NCBI GenBank assembly: GCA_018648325.1
Contig: JABGRK010000017.1
Span: forward strand, 124,001-188,000
Direction of reading: 5' to 3'
Length of the DNA stretch: 64,000 nucleotides
DNA from: Chloroflexota bacterium
GTDB lineage: Bacteria; Chloroflexota; Dehalococcoidia; JABGRK01
The translations under genes and the position numbers were made by a program. The notes beneath the pieces are model-generated. The model was not told the origin of the DNA. It did not search any database and saw only the letters and a list, made by a program, of their open reading frames with translations. Positions 55,258 to 63,873 of the stretch are shown here, piece by piece. Every line of letters starts with the position of its first letter. Position 1 is the first letter of the stretch.

Positions 55258-55809
55258 TTAGTCCGCTTCCTTTGATATACGGGCAAGGCTTTCCATTACT
55301 TTCTTGGTGCCATGTTTTTTCACCAGGGACTGCAGCCCCGTTTCCATTTCATCGGGACTTTCTTCCTTTTCTTCTTCCTGTTCTACTTCTTCGTAGGTCA
55401 GTGCGTCACATCGGCATGCCTGAACACACAGTGGCTCTTCCAGAGGCGGATCGTCTAGGCACATGTCACACTTCAAGGGTAAGCCTGAATCGGGGTCTTT
55501 GAAAAAATCCCTGGATGGGCAGGATGCCCTGCAGAAGGTACACTCATCGTATGTTTTTCCATCAATCGTATAAACATTTCTGCCGTTGCATTCGGCATCA
55601 GTATATTCACCTGCATATAGAGGGATATATATGTCGTTGAATTCATCCATGATCAGCCGAATCCGAGCCTTGGCCGGATTGGTACTGCTGTATTTCGGTT
55701 CTGCGTGAAATGCGGAGCAGACCAGCTCACATGCGCGGCAACCAATGCATTTATCGACATCTACCTTTATTACTTTAACTGTTTTCTTCTCTATTACATC
55801 TTCAACCAT
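55258..55809 (-). CDS. BamC-like Fe-S protein
   Basis: 183 residues with three cluster sites: CIGCRACELVCSAF, ECTFCRASCPSRD and CDMCLDDPP...LCVQAC. The sequence FHAEPKYSSTNPAKARIR and the acidic end (EQEEEKEESPDE) match the second copy at 59980-60513 closely. It is the electron-transfer partner expected for the BamB-like protein beside it. AGGGGT precedes ATG 55809. Confidence 0.85.
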   Translation of the reverse strand: MVEDVIEKKTVKVIKVDVDKCIGCRACELVCSAFHAEPKYSSTNPAKARIRLIMDEFNDIYIPLYAGEYTDAECNGRNVYTIDGKTYDECTFCRASCPSRDFFKDPDSGLPLKCDMCLDDPPLEEPLCVQACRCDALTYEEVEQEEEKEESPDEMETGLQSLVKKHGTKKVMESLARISKEAD

Positions 55810-55842
55810 TAACTACCCCTACACTTTAGTTCTTCTCTTCTT

Positions 55843-57789
55843 TTATGCCGAAGGTTCCTTGACAGGAGTATCTGCATTATCTGTCAAAATCCCTCTATTA
55901 ATGAGGTCTTCGGCCACGAAATCAAGGCCCAGTTCGGCAAGCTTCTCTTTGGTTGGAATGGCATCTTCAGTCCACCCCTTGAATTTATAGTATTCATCAA
56001 GCAGCTGTTTTTCTACTGCAGCGTCTCTGTATTTCCAATGATCTCCAGGAGGCTTCTCGTCTACTCTGCGCAGACCTCTTCTGTTATTGATGGCGCGGAT
56101 TAGAGTACGACTCCTTGTGGCTGCTTCCCATAGCTTATCCGTATCAATGTCTATCCCTGATGCAAGCGATATGAAATCCGGTAAATTGTACATGTGATAT
56201 GGTATTCTGCCGCCAAACTGGCCTCTGAATGATGATACATAGGCGCACATCCCGATGGAGTCGTCAACGTAATGCCCTGTTTCATTCCAGTCGGCGATGT
56301 TGACAGACGCTTCAATAGACGGTTGTGTGCGTGGTTCCCATTCCAGATACCATTTTTTGAATCTCTCAGGAGCTGCTTCCCAGCCTTCTACAAACGCTTT
56401 TCTCTTTTCTATGTCTCGTATGGGATCTTGCGGAAAGGCTCCTTCAATCTGGGTGATACACATCTTTTCACCGGTGGCATACATAAGGAAAAACGGGTAA
56501 TTTAAATTGCCCAGCTTTAGTGGCAATTGCTCAAACTTTTTGGTGGTATTGTGATCATATGCTTCTGCGCCGTTGCCGATCTGACGGGCCGCCCGGTAAA
56601 CACCATTGGCCAGAGCATCTCCAACGCCTTCTCTGCGAACGATCTTTTCAACCAGATAGAAGAATCTCTCGCCCGTATCTTTAGGGAAGTCCGGCAGGTC
56701 CTTGTCGGTTAATATGCCTGCCTCATAGAGTTCACAGGCAAAGGCCAGAACCTGCGGCGTTGAGAATCCGTCCAGGCCGTATTCCTGGGTAACAGCGATC
56801 ATGTCATAATTAAAATGCAGATCTTTGTAGGCCGCCATGGCATAGGTCAGTTTGCTGTAGCATTTATAGAAAAACGTTCGCCTGCCCGGATAGGTGATTG
56901 ATGCATGGCAATCCAGTGGGCAGTTATAGCAGGCTGAGTGTCTGAGCAAATGGTCTTCTGTAACCTTGCCCCACTCTGCTGTCATTTCAGGTTTCCAAAA
57001 ATCTTTTCTTCGCTCGCGGGCATTGCCCCATGCGAAAGAATTGGTATGAAAAGTTTCGTTATTCTCGTGTGTTAAAACATCCCCGGCATACTTGACTCGT
57101 TTATCATAGATTTCTGTATATTTGTCCATACATAACTTGTGCAGTTCTTCAGGTTTGGCAATATTAATATCTTTTGTTCCACGAACGGCTATTGCCTTTA
57201 GTCCTTTATCTCCCATGATATGGCCTACGCCGCGGGAGGCGCTGGAATTATAGTGCTCGATGGCAGCCATATAGACCCTGTTTTCACCGGCAAGCCCGAT
57301 AGCGGCTATCTGGACTTTGGAGTCCCTGAGTTCTTTTTTAAGGATTTCTGCCGTATCCATTGTGCCTTTTCCGGCCAGGTGACTGGCATCGCGTATCTCT
57401 ACCACGTCGTTGTGTATATACAGGTAAACCAGCTTTGGTGATTTACCACGAAGAATTATTTTGTCATAACCGGCATGTTTCATTTCCGGTCCGAAGAATC
57501 CTCCAAACAATGAATGCGAATAGAGGCCTGTCTGGGCAGAAAAAGTATCGACGCTGGTGCGATTGGCACTGGGCACCGGTGTGCCCTGCAGCAGCCCTGC
57601 GGAAAATATAAGCAGGTTATCTTCAGAAAAGGGATCAACCTCTGGGCCAACCCTGTCCCATAGTATCTTGGCCGCAGTGCCTTGTCCGCCCAGATAAAGC
57701 TCACTGTCCCGCGGGTCAGTTGCCACCCTCTCGATGTTGCCTCGCGACAGATCGATTTCTAAGTTGTATCCTGTTTCTGCGTATCTCAC
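55843..57789 (-). CDS. BamB-like tungsten enzyme paralogue 1
   Basis: 648 residues of the AOR superfamily. The [4Fe-4S] ligands are CYNCPLDC (about 287-294) and a late Cys in IGMCAY. The Cys at about 310 (FFYKCYSKLTY) aligns with the tungsten ligand Cys322 of BamB, and His in TFHTNSFAWG aligns with His260. At the BamB Glu251 and His255 positions this protein has Leu and Asn, and a stretch of about 12 residues upstream is missing. It is therefore related to benzoyl-CoA reductase but perhaps acts on another acyl-CoA. Its closest relative is the next gene, clearly a tandem duplicate. Confidence 0.85.
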   Translation of the reverse strand: MRYAETGYNLEIDLSRGNIERVATDPRDSELYLGGQGTAAKILWDRVGPEVDPFSEDNLLIFSAGLLQGTPVPSANRTSVDTFSAQTGLYSHSLFGGFFGPEMKHAGYDKIILRGKSPKLVYLYIHNDVVEIRDASHLAGKGTMDTAEILKKELRDSKVQIAAIGLAGENRVYMAAIEHYNSSASRGVGHIMGDKGLKAIAVRGTKDINIAKPEELHKLCMDKYTEIYDKRVKYAGDVLTHENNETFHTNSFAWGNARERRKDFWKPEMTAEWGKVTEDHLLRHSACYNCPLDCHASITYPGRRTFFYKCYSKLTYAMAAYKDLHFNYDMIAVTQEYGLDGFSTPQVLAFACELYEAGILTDKDLPDFPKDTGERFFYLVEKIVRREGVGDALANGVYRAARQIGNGAEAYDHNTTKKFEQLPLKLGNLNYPFFLMYATGEKMCITQIEGAFPQDPIRDIEKRKAFVEGWEAAPERFKKWYLEWEPRTQPSIEASVNIADWNETGHYVDDSIGMCAYVSSFRGQFGGRIPYHMYNLPDFISLASGIDIDTDKLWEAATRSRTLIRAINNRRGLRRVDEKPPGDHWKYRDAAVEKQLLDEYYKFKGWTEDAIPTKEKLAELGLDFVAEDLINRGILTDNADTPVKEPSA

Positions 57790-57820
57790 TTTTTGAATCC
57801 CTTAGTTCTTGTAATCCTTT

Positions 57821-59752
57821 TTAAGCCGAAGTCTCCTTGGCAGGACTTGCTTTATCATCTGTTAAAATGCCTCTTTTGATGAAATCTTGGCTAACGTAAC
57901 CCAAGCCTAATCTGTCCAGTTCCTGCTTGGTGGGGATACCGTCTTCATTCCACCCCTTGAATTTGTAATATTCATCAATAAGTTGCTTTTCGATATCAGG
58001 AAGCCTTTGTTTCCAATGACCATGAGGAGGCTTTTCATCTTCTCGTCTCATGCCTCTTCTGTTATTGATGGCGCGGATCAGAGTCCGGTTTCTTCTGGCC
58101 GTTTCCCATAGTTTATCCTGATCTAGCTCCAGCCCGCTTGCCAGTGATATGAATTCCGGATAGTTATTTATATGATACGAAGATTTGTTGAACTGGCCTT
58201 TAAACGCTGACACAAATGCGCATATCCCGACGGAGTCATCGATGTAATGCATTGTTTCGTTCCAGTCGGCAATGGCGACAGCCGCGTCAATGGGCGGTTG
58301 TGTGCGTGGTTCCCATTCCATATAAATCTTCTTGAACTTATCGGGGGCTGCTTCCCACTTATCTACGAATGCTTTTCTTCTTTCTTTATCAGGTATGGCA
58401 TTCTGAGGGAATGACCCTTCAATCTGGGTGATATTCATTTTGGCGCCGGTGGCATACATAAGGAAATATGGATAGTTTAGTGCTCCCAGCTTGAGTGGCA
58501 CCTGCTCAAATTTCTTGGTGGTATTGTGATCGTACTCTTCCGCGCCTTTTCCGATCTGGCGGGCTGCCCAGTAAACACCATTGGCCAGGGCATCTCCAAC
58601 ACCTTCCCTGCGAACAATCTTTTCAAGCAGATAGAAAAATCTTTTGCCGGAGTCCTCGGGGAAATCCGGCAGGTCCTTATCGGTTAAGATACCAGCCTCA
58701 TAAAGTTCGCAGGCAAAGGCCAGAACCTGCGGTGTCGAGAATGAGTCCAGTCCGTATTCCTGAGTAAGGCCCATTATGTCATAATTAAAAGCTACATCCT
58801 GATAGGCCGCCATGGCATAGGTCAGTTTGCCGTAGCATTTATAGGAAAAGCTTCGTCTTCCCGGGTAGGAGATTGTTGCATGACAATCTATGGAGCAGTT
58901 ATAGCAGCCGTTGTAGCGAACAAACACGGAGTCGGTAACCTTGGCCCATTCCTCTTCCAGTTCCTTGTTCCAGAAACCTTTTCGCCGCTCACGTGCAAAT
59001 CCCCAGGCGAAAACATCGGTATGCCATGCTTCGTTATGGCTGTGCGTCATTACAGACGAGCCTTTATCATAAATCACCTTGTACTGGCGATTGCATAGGT
59101 CAAAAAGCTCAGCAGGCTTGGCAACATAAACATCCTTTGTTCCACGAAGGGCTATTGCCTTTACCCTTTTGTCTCCCATGATGTGGCCTACGCCGCGGGA
59201 GGCGCTGGAGTTATAGTGCTCGATGGAAGACATGTAAACCCTGTTTTCACCAGCAAGCCCGATGGCGGCCACCTGCACTTTTGCGTCCTTAAGTTCCTTT
59301 TTAAGGCATTCTGCGGTTTCCATGGTGCCTTTACCTGCGAGGTGGCTGGCATCCCGTATCTCCACCTTGTCGTTGTGTATCCACAGGTAAACCAGACCTT
59401 TGGCCTTGCCGCGCAGAATAATCTTGTCATAACCGGCATGTTTCAGTTCCGGCCCCCAGAAACCTCCGAATAGTGAATGTGAATAAAGGCCTGTCTGGGC
59501 AGAGATAGTATCAACACTGGCGCGAGTGGCGCTGGGAACAGGTGTGGCATGCAGTAGACCTGCTGAAAATATCAGTAGATTATCTTCAGAAAAGGGATCA
59601 ACCTCGGGTCCAACCCTGTCCCAAAGTATCTTGGCGGCAGTACCCTGTCCTCCAAGGTAAAGTTCCATGTCACGCGGGTCTGTTGCTACCCTCTCAATGT
59701 TTCCACTGCTAAGATCGATTTCCAGGTTATATCCTGTTTCTGCATATCTCAT
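57821..59752 (-). CDS. BamB-like tungsten enzyme paralogue 2
   Basis: 643 residues, very similar to paralogue 1 from MRYAETGYNLEIDL to the ends TDDKASPAKETSA and TDNADTPVKEPSA. Ligands are CYNCSIDC and a late Cys in VGICAF. The Cys equivalent to Cys322 (SYKCYGKLTY) and His260 (AWHTDVFAWG) are kept. The His255-equivalent is His, but the Glu251-equivalent is Met. It is the first gene of the operon running to hdrB, behind a promoter with an inverted repeat at 59859-59873. Confidence 0.85.
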   Translation of the reverse strand: MRYAETGYNLEIDLSSGNIERVATDPRDMELYLGGQGTAAKILWDRVGPEVDPFSEDNLLIFSAGLLHATPVPSATRASVDTISAQTGLYSHSLFGGFWGPELKHAGYDKIILRGKAKGLVYLWIHNDKVEIRDASHLAGKGTMETAECLKKELKDAKVQVAAIGLAGENRVYMSSIEHYNSSASRGVGHIMGDKRVKAIALRGTKDVYVAKPAELFDLCNRQYKVIYDKGSSVMTHSHNEAWHTDVFAWGFARERRKGFWNKELEEEWAKVTDSVFVRYNGCYNCSIDCHATISYPGRRSFSYKCYGKLTYAMAAYQDVAFNYDIMGLTQEYGLDSFSTPQVLAFACELYEAGILTDKDLPDFPEDSGKRFFYLLEKIVRREGVGDALANGVYWAARQIGKGAEEYDHNTTKKFEQVPLKLGALNYPYFLMYATGAKMNITQIEGSFPQNAIPDKERRKAFVDKWEAAPDKFKKIYMEWEPRTQPPIDAAVAIADWNETMHYIDDSVGICAFVSAFKGQFNKSSYHINNYPEFISLASGLELDQDKLWETARRNRTLIRAINNRRGMRREDEKPPHGHWKQRLPDIEKQLIDEYYKFKGWNEDGIPTKQELDRLGLGYVSQDFIKRGILTDDKASPAKETSA

Positions 59753-59858
59753 TCTTTTTTCCCTTAGTTTAAGTCAAATCTTTAATGTTTAAATCAAAAC
59801 AACCGATGCAACTATTTGCGCTCGCTGACCGGGAATGCTATGTCATATAATTATGATA

Positions 59859-59908
59859 GCGTTTTTATTACGCCACATCATGTTAGCACTATGTCATCGT
59901 GGTGTCAA
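59859..59908 (-). promoter_or_regulatory. Promoter and operator of the bamB-like/hdr operon
   Basis: On the minus strand: TTGACA (59908-59903), 17-bp spacer, TAACAT (59885-59880), 6 bp, then GCGTAATAAAAACGC (59873-59859). The inverted repeat GCGT/ACGC begins at the expected transcript start. The same layout is found at 63331-63380. A repressor of the PaaX family could bind here. Confidence 0.65.
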
Positions 59909-59960
59909 GCTCCCGGCAGTGTGTAACGGCGTATTTTTTAATCATACAAAAGACTCCTTT

Positions 59961-59980
59961 ACCTGCTTTGTAGGGCAGGT
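59961..59980 (-). terminator. Weak hairpin after bamC
   Basis: ACCTGC (59961-59966) and GCAGGT (59975-59980) form a 6-bp stem with an 8-nt loop overlapping the bamC stop. On the minus strand AAAGGAGTCTTTT follows, only a weak T run. Confidence 0.3.
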
Positions 59981-60513
59981 TAATCTTTTTCCTGTTTCAG
60001 CTTGGCAAGGCTTTCCATAACCTTCTTGGCTCCATGGTTTTTTACCAGTGACTGAAGTCCTACTTCCATCTCATCCGGCTTCTTTTTTGCTTCTTCGCCT
60101 TCTTCTTCCCTTTCCTCGTAAGTCAGGGCATCGGCGTGGCACCACTTAACGCATAGTGGTTCGTCCTGTGGTGGATCGTCCAGGCACATGTCGCATTGCA
60201 GCGGCAGCCCTGAATCAGGGTCTGTAAAAAGATCCCTGGATGGGCAGGAAGCCCGGCAGAAGGCACACTCGTCGTATTCCTTTCCGTCAATGGTATATAT
60301 GTCCCATCCATTACATTCGGCTTCAGTATATCCACCGGCATATACAGGAACATAGATATCTTTTATCGGGTCAAAAAGCACCCTGATCTTGGACTTTTCC
60401 GGATTATTGCTGCTATATTTTGGCGTTGCGTGAAAGGCAGAGCAGATCATTTCACATGCCCGGCAACCATTGCACTTATCAATATCTACCTTTATTGTTT
60501 TAACTTTCTTCAT
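59980..60513 (-). CDS. bamC: BamC-type Fe-S subunit of class II benzoyl-CoA reductase
   Basis: 177 residues with three cluster sites (CNGCRACEMICSAF, ECAFCRASCPSRD, CDMCLDDPP...LCVKWC). It accepts electrons for the active-site subunit BamB. The ATG overlaps the stop of the upstream bamB gene (TAATG), which shows translational coupling. The acidic end (EEREEEGEEAKKKPDE) is like that of the other copy. Confidence 0.85.
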   Translation of the reverse strand: MKKVKTIKVDIDKCNGCRACEMICSAFHATPKYSSNNPEKSKIRVLFDPIKDIYVPVYAGGYTEAECNGWDIYTIDGKEYDECAFCRASCPSRDLFTDPDSGLPLQCDMCLDDPPQDEPLCVKWCHADALTYEEREEEGEEAKKKPDEMEVGLQSLVKNHGAKKVMESLAKLKQEKD

Positions 60514-62468
60514 TATTTTAAAAGGCCTCTTTGTTCTAAGTCCTGGCTAACGTAATCCATATCCAGCTCATGCAGATACTCTTTGGTGGGGACCCCGTCT
60601 TCGTTCCATCCTCTGAATGCGTAATAGGTATCCAGGAGTTCTTTTTCAAGCTCCGGGAATCTTTTTCTCCAATGATCCTCTGGAGGCTTTTCATCTTTTC
60701 TGCTCATGCCTCTTCTTATATTGAAGGCTCTAATTAATGTTCGGTTTCTTCTGGCAGCTTGTGTTAGTTTATCTTCATCCATATCCATCCCGGTTGCTGC
60801 TGAGATGAATTTGGGATAGTTGTGCATGTGATACGGTGGTTTGAGTGGGAATGATGATAGGCCGGCGCACATTCCCAGGGAGTCATCAATGTAGTGCATT
60901 CTCTCCTGCCAGTCGACAATTTCAGAAGTCATTTGAGGCGTTGGGTAATTGGGAATAGACTTTTCGCCACGCATTTCCCAGTCCAGCAGGTACTGCTTGA
61001 ATTTGTCATCCGGCACCTGGAACCAGTCTTTCACAAACGCTTCTTTATCCTCTTGTGTAGCAAAAGGTGACTGCGGGAAGTTACCTTCAATCTGGGTAAT
61101 GTTCATCTTCTCGCCGGTGCAATACATAACGAAATAAAGGGGATGCAGCATTCCCAGTTTTAGTGGCAACTGTTCATGCTTTTTGATGTTGTTGTGAGCA
61201 TATGCTTGAGCACCATTGCCGATCTTTTTGGCTGCCCAGTACGTACCGTTGGCCAGAATATCTCCAATACCTTCGCGGTTGACGATCTTGTCGAGTAGCC
61301 AGTAAAACCTGCCCTCGCTGTCTGATGGCATGCCCGGCATGTCCTTATCAGTGAGGATACCGGCTTCATAAAGCTCGAGAGCAAAGGCCATAACCTGCGG
61401 AGTCGTGAATCCATCCACCCCATACTCGGTAGCACGTTGAACGATTTTGAAACCGAAGTCCAGATCAGAAAAGGCCGCCATTGTATAAGTTAATTTTGAG
61501 TAGCATTTCATCATATATGTTGAAATACCCGGAACATTAATTGATGCTCCGCATTGCATTGGGCAGTTGTAGCAGCTCAGCAGGCGTGTTTGTACTTTGT
61601 CCATTGATTCGGACCATTTTGCTGCCACTTCCTCGGTCCAGAAATCTTTTCTGCGCTCACGAGCATTACCCCAGGTAAAGTTTTCTGTATGCCATTTTTC
61701 GTCATGGATTTTCATTTCCTGCGGAGAGCCAAGCCCGGCTAAGATGGGAGGGACTCCTTGAATCGGGTTTTCTTCCCGGAACTTTATGTAGTTGAGTACT
61801 TCATCACAGAGCTCGATATATTCACCCGGCCGGGCAATATTGATATCTTTTTTCCCACGTACAACTATCGCCTTTAGTCCTTTATCTCCCATGACGGCGC
61901 CTATTCCGCCGCGGCTGGCGCTGGACCTGCCTTGCTCTACGGATGCATAATAAACCTTGTTTTCACCGGCCAGACCTATTGCCGCCACATGGGCTTTAGG
62001 ATCATTGATCTCTTTCTTGATAAGTTCTGCGGTTTCAACTGTGCCTTTGCCCTTTAAATGAGAGGCATCACGAATCTCAACTTTATCGTTATGTATCCAC
62101 AAATAAACCAGTTTCTTTGATTTGCCGCGAATAATTACCTTATCATAGCCGGCATACTTGAGTTCAGGTGCAAAAAAACCACCCATCATTGAATAGGCCA
62201 TCAGCTCTGTTTGAGGCGAAATGGTGGAAACAATGGTACGGTTACAGCCGACTGCAGGTGTTCCGCATAAAAGACCTGCGCTAAATATCAGCAGGTTCTC
62301 TTCGGAAAAGGGCTTAATTTCTGGAGTAACCCGGTCCCACAATACCTTGGCGCTTGTACCCAGTCCCCCCAGATAAAGCTCCGTGTCACGCGGGTCTGTT
62401 GCGACCTTCTCTATGTTTTTTCGAGTAAGATCAATTTCAAGATTATAGCCTGTTTCTGCATATCTCAT
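60513..62468 (-). CDS. bamB: Class II benzoyl-CoA reductase active-site subunit (tungsten)
   Basis: 651 residues, the same length class as Geobacter metallireducens BamB. Counting from Met1, Glu251, His255, His260 and Cys322 all fall at the positions I recall as tungsten-site residues of BamB. The [4Fe-4S] ligands are Cys 299, 302, 306 and 534. HEQLPLKLGM and HYIDDSLGMCAGLSSFPLKPPYHMHNYPKF also match BamB. BamB reduces benzoyl-CoA to the 1,5-dienoyl-CoA with a W-bis-pterin cofactor. It forms an operon with PaaX upstream and bamC downstream. Confidence 0.88.
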   Translation of the reverse strand: MRYAETGYNLEIDLTRKNIEKVATDPRDTELYLGGLGTSAKVLWDRVTPEIKPFSEENLLIFSAGLLCGTPAVGCNRTIVSTISPQTELMAYSMMGGFFAPELKYAGYDKVIIRGKSKKLVYLWIHNDKVEIRDASHLKGKGTVETAELIKKEINDPKAHVAAIGLAGENKVYYASVEQGRSSASRGGIGAVMGDKGLKAIVVRGKKDINIARPGEYIELCDEVLNYIKFREENPIQGVPPILAGLGSPQEMKIHDEKWHTENFTWGNARERRKDFWTEEVAAKWSESMDKVQTRLLSCYNCPMQCGASINVPGISTYMMKCYSKLTYTMAAFSDLDFGFKIVQRATEYGVDGFTTPQVMAFALELYEAGILTDKDMPGMPSDSEGRFYWLLDKIVNREGIGDILANGTYWAAKKIGNGAQAYAHNNIKKHEQLPLKLGMLHPLYFVMYCTGEKMNITQIEGNFPQSPFATQEDKEAFVKDWFQVPDDKFKQYLLDWEMRGEKSIPNYPTPQMTSEIVDWQERMHYIDDSLGMCAGLSSFPLKPPYHMHNYPKFISAATGMDMDEDKLTQAARRNRTLIRAFNIRRGMSRKDEKPPEDHWRKRFPELEKELLDTYYAFRGWNEDGVPTKEYLHELDMDYVSQDLEQRGLLK

Positions 62469-62485
62469 TTTTTTTGCCTCGTAGT

Positions 62486-63313
62486 CTAGTAAGCTTTTAA
62501 TACTGAATCAAAATACTGCTTGGCCTTTTCTGCAAGTATATCGTGATATTCATGGAACAGATCACTTGCCTGGGAACGCAACCATGTTTCAGGCAATAAA
62601 TCTTCCGGTAAATCCGGGTCCAGATAGGGCAGGCGGCGATACTCGTGAATTAGTGTAAACCTCTCAATGAAGAACTCGCTGGGATCAATATTTTCACCAC
62701 TGTCCAGACGCTCCCTGTGCTCATCCAGTTTGGCGCTATATTCTTTAATAAAATTTGCATATCTTTTGTGGATACGATCAAGATCCCAGCAGCGTGAAAT
62801 AATGGTTTTTGGATTGCCAAACCCAAGGTGTTTGGCCTGAAAGATCTGAACGTATTCTTTAATCTTAAGCTTTTTTGCCAGTAGCTCAACTTCTTTGCTT
62901 AAATCATTTGGTGAAATCCAGGTTGCTGTGCTTAAGGGGCCATAACCCATCCACTTCATTTCCTGACGAAGTGTATCCCTAGTTTTACGCTTCTGCTCTG
63001 GAATGAAGTAAACAACAACGGTCCAGTAGCCATTCCAGCTACTACTCTTTCGCTTTGATATTCGTCGTCCACCCTCTTCCAGTAAGGCTTTGCCTTCCTC
63101 TGCCAGCGAGTAATAACTTCTTAACCCATCATGTCTTACTTTAAGTAGATCGATCCGGCACATCCTGGATACGGCAGACCTGACAGATTGCTCTGACAGA
63201 TCAAAATTACCCAGCAGTTTTATCAGGCTGCCGATTCCGATCCCCATGTCCCTATAACGTACGTAATCTCCGTAAAGGGTTAGCATTGCGGCTCTAGGAC
63301 GAAACATCATCAT
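62486..63313 (-). CDS. paaX: PaaX-family transcriptional regulator
   Basis: 275 residues. An N-terminal winged helix-turn-helix (LIKLLGNFDLSEQSVRSAVSRMCR, about 30-55) is followed by the PaaX central domain (WTVVVYFIPEQKRKTRDTLRQEMKWMGYG) and C-terminal domain. In known cases PaaX represses phenylacetate genes and is released by phenylacetyl-CoA. It starts with three ATG codons (63313, 63310, 63307) without a clear Shine-Dalgarno site. The promoter 38 bp upstream contains an inverted repeat, suggesting autoregulation. Confidence 0.88.
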   Translation of the reverse strand: MMMFRPRAAMLTLYGDYVRYRDMGIGIGSLIKLLGNFDLSEQSVRSAVSRMCRIDLLKVRHDGLRSYYSLAEEGKALLEEGGRRISKRKSSSWNGYWTVVVYFIPEQKRKTRDTLRQEMKWMGYGPLSTATWISPNDLSKEVELLAKKLKIKEYVQIFQAKHLGFGNPKTIISRCWDLDRIHKRYANFIKEYSAKLDEHRERLDSGENIDPSEFFIERFTLIHEYRRLPYLDPDLPEDLLPETWLRSQASDLFHEYHDILAEKAKQYFDSVLKAY

Positions 63314-63330
63314 GTCACTTATTTAGTATT

Positions 63331-63380
63331 GCGTATTTTTTACGCTATATCATACTATCACTTAACAGCTGCTTTGTCAA
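63331..63380 (-). promoter_or_regulatory. Promoter and operator of paaX-bamB-bamC
   Basis: On the minus strand: TTGACA (63380-63375), 17-bp spacer, TAGTAT (63357-63352), 6 bp, then GCGTAAAAAATACGC (63345-63331), a perfect GCGTA/TACGC inverted repeat at the expected +1. This is a typical repressor position. Confidence 0.7.
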
Positions 63381-63416
63381 ACGAAAAAGACCTGTAACAA
63401 TGCATTCTTATATGTC

Positions 63417-63430
63417 GAAGTAATTACTTC
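63417..63430. promoter_or_regulatory. 14-bp perfect palindrome between divergent promoters
   Basis: GAAGTAATTACTTC is a perfect palindrome. It lies between the -35 of paaX (63380) and the -35 of the GYD gene promoter (63480), 37 and 50 bp away. It could be a second operator. Confidence 0.45.
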
Positions 63431-63479
63431 CATATTTGATACTACTGGGTTTGAGTTTGCGATAAGTGGCTTTTATCTG

Positions 63480-63508
63480 TTGAAAGAAATATGCCGGACT
63501 GTTATAAT
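63480..63508 (+). promoter_or_regulatory. Promoter of the GYD operon
   Basis: TTGAAA (63480-63485), exactly 17 bp, TATAAT (63503-63508). The leader is about 50 nt before ATG 63565. Confidence 0.75.
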
Positions 63509-63564
63509 GCGAAGAATTTCAACTCAAAAAACAATTGATAGGTATGAGAGAAAGGGGAGTTGTA

Positions 63565-63873
63565 ATGGCGATTTATGTTACGCTTTCGACTTTGACTGAG
63601 ACCGGCATGAAGACGATTCGTGAATATCCGGCCAGAGTTAAGGAAGTGAATAAAGAACTGGAAAAAATGGGAGTAAAAGTGCTGCATCAGTATGCACTCC
63701 TGGGCACGCACGATTTTATAAATGTACTGGAGGCTTCTGATAACGAGACGGTTCATAGGATTGTTTCCGGTTTGGTCTCAAGGGGTACTCATTACAGTAT
63801 GACCATGCCTGCCATAGTTTCAGACGCATTCATTGAGAGTCTGAAGCAGGAGAATAGTGGGGGTGCCAAATAA
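63565..63873 (+). CDS. GYD-domain protein
   Basis: 102 residues. ATG 63565 (MAIYVTLSTLTETGMKTI) has AAAGGGG 7-8 bp upstream; the upstream in-frame TTG at 63535 would include that site. The fold is the small dimeric alpha/beta barrel GYD family, with YALLGTHDFINVLEA as its signature. GYD proteins are uncharacterised and often lie near AOR, PaaX and acyl-CoA metabolism genes. The stop overlaps the start of a second copy. Confidence 0.85.
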   Translation: MAIYVTLSTLTETGMKTIREYPARVKEVNKELEKMGVKVLHQYALLGTHDFINVLEASDNETVHRIVSGLVSRGTHYSMTMPAIVSDAFIESLKQENSGGAK

